Of a DNA stretch of 9,724 nt, positions 6,737-9,724 are shown piece by piece. The notes under the pieces are model-generated. The model had not been told where the DNA came from. It ran no database searches and saw nothing but the letters and a program-made list of their open reading frames with translations. Source of the DNA: Rhodospirillales bacterium (GTDB lineage: Bacteria > Pseudomonadota > Alphaproteobacteria > UBA8366 > JADFVY01); contig JAHELM010000053.1 of the NCBI GenBank assembly GCA_024644185.1, forward strand, positions 1 through 9,724, in the 5' to 3' direction. Every line of letters starts with the position of its first letter. Within the stretch, counting starts at the first letter, position 1. Both the position numbers and the translations under genes were made by a program.

Positions 6737-8062
6737 TCAGCCCGCCAGCCGGGTCAGCGCGGCATCGACCGACAGTTCCTGGCGCTCGCCGGAAGCCCGG
6801 TTCTTCAATTCGACAACACCGTTTTCCAGCCCGCGCGGCCCGACGATCAACTGCCACGGCAGGCCGATCAAATCCATCTCGGCGAATTTCTGGCCGGCCC
6901 GTTCGTCGCGGTCGTCATGCAGGACCTCGACACCGGCATTCCGCAGTTTCCCGTGGATCTGGTCACAGGCCGCCGTCGTCTTCGCGTCGCTGGCCTTGAG
7001 ATTGATCAGGCCAACCTTGAACGGCGCCACCGCTTCCGGCCAGATTATGCCGTTCTCGTCATGGCTCGCCTCGATGATCCCGCCGACCAGACGCGATACG
7101 CCGATACCGTAGGACCCCATCTGCACCGGCACGTTCGTGCCGTCCGGTCCGGCGACGACCGCGCCCAGGGGCTCGGAATACTTGGTGCCGAAAAAGAAGA
7201 TGTGCCCGACCTCGATGCCACGGCCCTCGTAGCGGCGCGCCTCGGGCACCTTGGCGGCAAATGCCGCGGCGTCGTGCTTCTCGTCGGTGCGGGCATAAAG
7301 CGAGGTGAAATGGTCGACGATCCCGGCCACTTTGACGTCGTCGGCATAGTCGATGCCCGAGCCAAGAACATCGAAATCCAGAATCTCGCGATCGCAGAAC
7401 ACCTGGCTTTCGCCGGTGTCGGCCAGGATGATGAATTCATGGCTCAGATTGCCACCGATCGGACCGGTATCGGCCTCCATCGGGATCGCCTTGAGCCCCA
7501 TCCGCGCGTAGGTTTTCAGATAGGCGACAAACATCTTGTTGTAGGCCACGCGGCCCGCCGCCATGTCGATGTCGAAGGAATAGGCGTCCTTCATGTAGAA
7601 TTCGCGCCCGCGCATCACGCCGAAGCGCGGCCGCACCTCGTCGCGAAACTTCCACTGGATGTGGTAAAGGTTCTTCGGCAGGTCTTTGTAGCTCTTTACG
7701 GATTGCGCGAATATATCCGTTATAAGCTCTTCATTTGTCGGGCCGAAAAGCATCTCGCGCTCATGCCGGTCGGTGATGCGCAGCATCTCCTTCCCGTAAT
7801 CGTCGTAGCGGCCGGATTTGCGCCACAGATCGGCCGACTGGATGGTCGGCATCAGGATTTCCTGTGCGCCGGCCGCATCCTGTTCCTCGCGCACGATCTG
7901 TTCGATCTTCTTCAGCACCCTGAAGCCCAGCGGCAGCCAGGAATAGATGCCGGCGCTGGCTTGCCGGACCATGCCGGCGCGCAGCATCAGGCGATGCGAG
8001 GCGATCTGCGCCTCGGCCGGCGTTTCCTTGAGGGTCGGCATGAAAAACTGGGACAGGCGCAT
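6737..8062 (-). CDS. proS: Prolyl-tRNA synthetase, short form without INS editing domain
   Basis: ProRS is a class II aminoacyl-tRNA synthetase that charges tRNA-Pro with proline in the cytoplasm. The 441-residue product shows class II motif 1 in the region LPLGFRVLKK to EILMPTIQ (44-75). Motif 2 is KFRDEVRPRFG to FYMKDAYSF (138-163), and motif 3 is GSYGIGVSR (316-324). A C-terminal anticodon-binding domain follows (about 345-441, with HDDRDERAGQKF). E. coli ProRS is about 570 residues and has a large INS editing domain between motifs 2 and 3. Here only a short linker (about 221-285) remains, as known for alphaproteobacterial ProRS. The frame is open to 8116, but the ATG at 8060-8062 is chosen: the conserved start MRLSQFFMPTLKETP begins there and GAAGG (8071-8075) lies 8 nt upstream. 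The lolC start is 4 nt past its stop, so proS heads a likely proS-lolC-lolD unit. Confidence 0.97.
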   Translation of the reverse strand: MRLSQFFMPTLKETPAEAQIASHRLMLRAGMVRQASAGIYSWLPLGFRVLKKIEQIVREEQDAAGAQEILMPTIQSADLWRKSGRYDDYGKEMLRITDRHEREMLFGPTNEELITDIFAQSVKSYKDLPKNLYHIQWKFRDEVRPRFGVMRGREFYMKDAYSFDIDMAAGRVAYNKMFVAYLKTYARMGLKAIPMEADTGPIGGNLSHEFIILADTGESQVFCDREILDFDVLGSGIDYADDVKVAGIVDHFTSLYARTDEKHDAAAFAAKVPEARRYEGRGIEVGHIFFFGTKYSEPLGAVVAGPDGTNVPVQMGSYGIGVSRLVGGIIEASHDENGIIWPEAVAPFKVGLINLKASDAKTTAACDQIHGKLRNAGVEVLHDDRDERAGQKFAEMDLIGLPWQLIVGPRGLENGVVELKNRASGERQELSVDAALTRLAG

Positions 8063-8070
8063 GGGCAGGA

Positions 8071-8075
8071 CCTTC
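8071..8075 (-). promoter_or_regulatory. proS Shine-Dalgarno that fixes the start
   Basis: GAAGG on the minus strand lies 8 nt before the ATG at 8060-8062 and supports that internal ATG over the upstream in-frame ATG at 8114-8116. The upstream ATG would add an 18-residue extension that does not resemble ProRS N-termini. Confidence 0.7.
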
Positions 8076-8092
8076 GGCGTGGGTAGCAGGGG

Positions 8093-8121
8093 TTTATCGC
8101 CCGGAAATCGGGCCACTTCAA
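8093..8121 (-). promoter_or_regulatory. Candidate promoter of proS-lolC-lolD
   Basis: In the 117-nt tag-proS gap the minus strand has TTGAAG (8116-8121, four of six to the -35), a 17-nt spacer and GATAAA (8093-8098, four of six to the -10), with the proS ATG about 30 nt downstream of the -10. The spacer includes GCCCG-ATTTC-CGGGC, a short inverted repeat. Spacing is ideal and the matches moderate. It fits a separate promoter for proS, since the 117-nt gap is the largest within the rnj-to-lolD part of the window. Confidence 0.4.
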
Positions 8122-8155
8122 GGCAGGGCGAATGTAGGGAAAGCCCGCCGCCTTG
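8119..8155 (-). other. Inverted repeat between tag and proS
   Basis: Minus-strand RNA can form CAAGGC/GCCTTG (8150-8155 with 8119-8124) continuing, after a small asymmetric bulge, into GGGC/GCCC (8143-8146 with 8126-8129) around a 13-nt loop. It sits just past the tag stop (8180-8182) and touches the proposed proS -35 box. No U-tract follows, so it is not a canonical intrinsic terminator. It may be a 3' end stabiliser of upstream mRNA or an operator-like repeat. Confidence 0.3.
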
Positions 8156-8179
8156 TCCATCGAAGCCGTGCGCGGATTC

Positions 8180-8737
8180 TCACGCGTTCCAGAATTCGGT
8201 GGGCACGCGCATCCACGGCGGATCGAGTTTGGCAATCCTCGCGTGGACCGGGCAGTCCGGCGCATGCGAACCCGGCAGATAGCCGATGCTCATCAGGAAT
8301 TCGCCAGTGATTTCACCGCCGGTAAAGCGGAAACTCTCGCGAAACAGCTTTACCCAATCGGGCTTGCGCAACGGATGGTGCGCCGCCAGCCATGCGGCGA
8401 ACCCACCATGCGTTTTACGCATTTTGAAAATGCGCCGTGCATTTTCGATCGCGGCATCGATCTTCAGGCGATTGCGTATGATGTTCGCATCGCCCAGCAG
8501 CCGGATCCGGTCGTCATCGGTGAACCCGGCCACGCTGTCGACATCGAAACCGGCATAGGCGGCGCGGAAGCCTTCGCGTTTTTTCAGGATCGTCAGCCAG
8601 GACAGTCCCGCCTGATTGATTTCCAGAACCAGCCGTTCGAACAGCAACGATTCAGCGGCGATGGGAAAACCGTATTCGGTATCGTGGTATGGACCGTGCC
8701 AGGGATTCCCCGGTGCGGCAGCGCAGTAACCGCTCAT
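8180..8737 (-). CDS. tag: DNA-3-methyladenine glycosylase I (Tag family)
   Basis: Tag excises 3-methyladenine from alkylated DNA, starting base-excision repair. The 185-residue product has the family's N-terminal pattern Cys5 and YHDTEYG (H18), the core LEINQAGLSWLTILKKRE (38-55) with E39 and W47 aligning to the E. coli active-site region, and RNRLKI (88-93). The C-terminal H158-x3-C162 completes the Cys/His/His/Cys zinc site seen in E. coli Tag (C4, H17, H175, C179). All four zinc ligands are present. The segment around residues 105-140 is shorter than in E. coli, and Tyr replaces the usual Trp in YHDxEWG. The ATG at 8735-8737 has an excellent ribosome site, GAGGTGATC (8743-8751). The gene stands between DUF1467 and proS with gaps of 58 and 117 nt, larger than the 4-nt gaps flanking the group, so it may be a later insertion into this locus. 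Confidence 0.93.
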   Translation of the reverse strand: MSGYCAAAPGNPWHGPYHDTEYGFPIAAESLLFERLVLEINQAGLSWLTILKKREGFRAAYAGFDVDSVAGFTDDDRIRLLGDANIIRNRLKIDAAIENARRIFKMRKTHGGFAAWLAAHHPLRKPDWVKLFRESFRFTGGEITGEFLMSIGYLPGSHAPDCPVHARIAKLDPPWMRVPTEFWNA

Positions 8738-8795
8738 CGATTGATCACCTCGCGCTCATGCCTATTATTTGAGCAGGTTGCCGACATCCATTCGG

Positions 8796-9038
8796 CTAAC
8801 CCGCCCTGAAGATCAGCGCCAGCCAACCCTGGTCGGCGGCGTACCAGAGCAACAGAAACAGCACCGTGGCGATACCGGTCGTCGCGGCGAATTTCAAGCC
8901 GATGCGCGGATTCTCCGGCGCGCTGGTGGCGTGGCCGGCTTCCGGATTTTCCGGTGCCTGATTGCCCCAGGGCAACACGGTGAACAACACCACCGTCCAG
9001 ATCACGATAAATGCAACGATTCCACCAACCACGGTCAT
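8796..9038 (-). CDS. DUF1467 family small membrane protein
   Basis: This 80-residue protein has two predicted transmembrane helices (about 3-23 and 49-68) joined by a polar, Pro/Glu-rich loop containing LPWGNQ and the motif SAPENPRIGLK, which are characteristic of DUF1467. The family is known mainly from alphaproteobacteria and has no established function. The second helix is rich in Leu and Ala and is followed by a short Trp-containing C-terminus. The ATG at 9036-9038 lies 4 nt after the mce stop, with an anti-SD-like AGGCGTGATCC overlapping the mce end, so the two genes are probably translated together. Adjacency to mce and proS is the family's usual setting, but a role in methylmalonyl-CoA metabolism has not been shown. 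Two positive residues near the C-terminus do not settle topology. Confidence 0.85.
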   Translation of the reverse strand: MTVVGGIVAFIVIWTVVLFTVLPWGNQAPENPEAGHATSAPENPRIGLKFAATTGIATVLFLLLWYAADQGWLALIFRAG

Positions 9039-9042
9039 GGGA

Positions 9043-9447
9043 TCACGCCTGTTCCAGTTCTACGAGGGTACCGAGGAAATCCTTGGGATGAAGGAAAAGG
9101 ACCGGCTTGCCATGGGCGCCGATCCGCGGTGTCCCGTCGCCGAGCACGCGCGCGCCGCCAGCTTTCAGCCGGTCGCGCGCGGCGACGATATCGTCCACCT
9201 CGTAACAGACATGATGGATGCCGCCGGCCGGATTGCGTTCGAGGAAATTGGCGATCGGCGATTCCGCGCCCAGCGGGTGCAGCAACTCAATTTTCGTATT
9301 CGGCAAGTCGACGAACACGACAGTCACGCCGTGTTCAGGCTGGTCGAGCGGCTGCGACACCCCCGCGCCCAGCGTGTCGCGATACGTCGCCGTCGCCGCA
9401 TCCAGATCCGGCACGGCAATAGCGATATGGTTCAGGCGTCCGATCAT
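9043..9447 (-). CDS. mce: Methylmalonyl-CoA epimerase
   Basis: This enzyme interconverts (2R)- and (2S)-methylmalonyl-CoA, linking propionyl-CoA carboxylase with methylmalonyl-CoA mutase in propionate, odd-chain fatty acid and branched amino acid breakdown. The 134-residue protein is a single vicinal-oxygen-chelate unit with two beta-alpha-beta-beta-beta halves: LNHIAIAVPDL (5-15) starts the first and GGIHHVCYEVDDI (75-87) the second. Likely metal ligands include H7, the His pair 78-79 and E130 in LVELEQA. TKIELLHPLG, SPIANFLERN and IGAHGKPVLFLHPKDFLGTL closely resemble human MCEE, separating it from glyoxalase I and other VOC enzymes. The frame extends to 9540, but the ATG at 9445-9447 is used because VOC homology begins there and GGAGG (9454-9458) lies 6 nt upstream. 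It follows rnj by 47 nt and precedes DUF1467 by 4 nt. Confidence 0.95.
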   Translation of the reverse strand: MIGRLNHIAIAVPDLDAATATYRDTLGAGVSQPLDQPEHGVTVVFVDLPNTKIELLHPLGAESPIANFLERNPAGGIHHVCYEVDDIVAARDRLKAGGARVLGDGTPRIGAHGKPVLFLHPKDFLGTLVELEQA

Positions 9448-9453
9448 CGCTTT

Positions 9454-9458
9454 CCTCC
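9454..9458 (-). promoter_or_regulatory. mce Shine-Dalgarno that fixes the start
   Basis: GGAGG on the minus strand lies 6 nt before the ATG at 9445-9447. It decides against the upstream in-frame ATG at 9538-9540, which would add 31 Arg-rich residues and overlap the RNase J reading frame. Confidence 0.8.
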
Positions 9459-9494
9459 GTCTTCGTTGCGCAATCCGCCCAATCGTCCGATCGT

Positions 9495-9724
9495 TCACAT
9501 CCGAACCAGATGCACTTCTATCTGCGGGCGCTTGCCGCACAGCGCCCGGATCGACCGGCGGACGGCCAGGCGCGCGGCCTCCCGCACCGCTTCATCGTCG
9601 CGGCGGCGCGCCTTCGGCATATCCTCGATCGCCGCGACCACGGAATCCTCGACTTCATGGGCGATTTCCGGTTCGACATCGTTGTCGTAAACACCATTGA
9701 CCGCGACCATCGGCTGTCCCCGCA
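9495..9724 (-). CDS. rnj: Ribonuclease J, C-terminal end (cut by window edge)
   Basis: RNase J is a metallo-beta-lactamase-fold ribonuclease with 5'-3' exonuclease and endonuclease activity in mRNA turnover and rRNA maturation. Only the last 75 residues and the stop are present; the first full codon begins at 9722 and the catalytic domains lie beyond the right edge. The visible part fits the C-terminal domain of alphaproteobacterial RNase J: an acidic helix (PEIAHEVEDSVVAAIEDM), the basic stretch PKARRRDD, an Ala/Arg-rich helix (EAARLAVRRSIRAL), then a closing strand with GKRPQIEVHLV. The gene precedes mce and DUF1467, as in many alphaproteobacteria, which supports the call. The ATG at 9708-9710 is internal, not a start. 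The identity rests on the C-terminus and synteny alone, so moderate confidence is appropriate. Confidence 0.78.
   Translation of the reverse strand, partial: RGQPMVAVNGVYDNDVEPEIAHEVEDSVVAAIEDMPKARRRDDEAVREAARLAVRRSIRALCGKRPQIEVHLVRM

Noticed and set aside
8764..8769. AATAAT (minus strand) as a -10 box for tag.
   Set aside because: No acceptable -35 hexamer lies 16-19 nt upstream, so I do not call a promoter. It is only a hint that tag could have its own start site.
9493..9506. GTTC-N6-GAAC inverted repeat near the rnj stop, considered as a LexA site because a repair gene is nearby.
   Set aside because: The alphaproteobacterial LexA box is a direct repeat, GTTC-N7-GTTC. This is an inverted repeat with 6-nt spacing inside coding sequence and far from tag.
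1..9724. Search for tRNA, rRNA, CRISPR repeats, insertion sequences, integrase or phage genes, toxin-antitoxin pairs and defence genes.
   Set aside because: None seen. All coding space is taken by conserved housekeeping genes, and the intergenic gaps (199 nt at most) contain no tRNA-like cloverleaf or repeat array that I could recognise.

Overview
This window is a conserved housekeeping stretch from a GC-rich alphaproteobacterium, perhaps near Rhodospirillales; I cannot name a genus. The evidence is the gene order (RNase J, methylmalonyl-CoA epimerase, DUF1467 protein, ProRS, LolC/E, LolD, DnaE), the short ProRS without an editing insert, and the acidic Ala/Glu tail on ribosomal protein S2. 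Every convincing gene is on the minus strand, so the window reads right to left in transcription order. There is no mobile element, tRNA, rRNA, CRISPR array or prophage gene.

In transcription order: the last 76 codons of ribonuclease J (9495-9724); mce (9043-9447); a small two-helix DUF1467 membrane protein (8796-9038); a DNA-3-methyladenine glycosylase I of the Tag family (8180-8737); proS (6737-8062); the lipoprotein-release permease lolC/E (5485-6732); its ATPase lolD (4797-5492); dnaE (1241-4723); rpsB (244-1041); and the first 50 codons of tsf (1-150). Spacing suggests transcription groups. mce and DUF1467 are 4 nt apart. proS and lolC are 4 nt apart, and lolC overlaps lolD by 8 nt. dnaE follows lolD after 73 nt, and rpsB and tsf are 93 nt apart. 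Likely promoters precede proS, dnaE and rpsB.

The genes cover mRNA turnover (RNase J), propionyl-CoA/methylmalonyl-CoA metabolism (Mce), base-excision repair (Tag), tRNA charging (ProRS), outer-membrane lipoprotein sorting (LolC/E with LolD), chromosome replication (DnaE) and translation (S2, EF-Ts). They are syntenic neighbours rather than one pathway, apart from the LolC/E-LolD and S2/EF-Ts pairs.

I did not find an undescribed multi-gene system. The signals most worth checking are non-coding. The dnaE-rpsB gap holds a good promoter whose -10 box sits in a perfect 14-bp palindrome. It also holds an 11-bp hairpin at the predicted 5' end of the rpsB mRNA and a nested fold that could pair with the rpsB Shine-Dalgarno sequence. 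The rpsB-tsf gap contains mutually exclusive hairpins. dnaE has no Shine-Dalgarno sequence and a promoter-like pair placed so close that its mRNA could be leaderless. Long open frames on the plus strand, including a 1163-codon one opposite dnaE, are explained by avoidance of TTA, CTA and TCA codons in the real genes.
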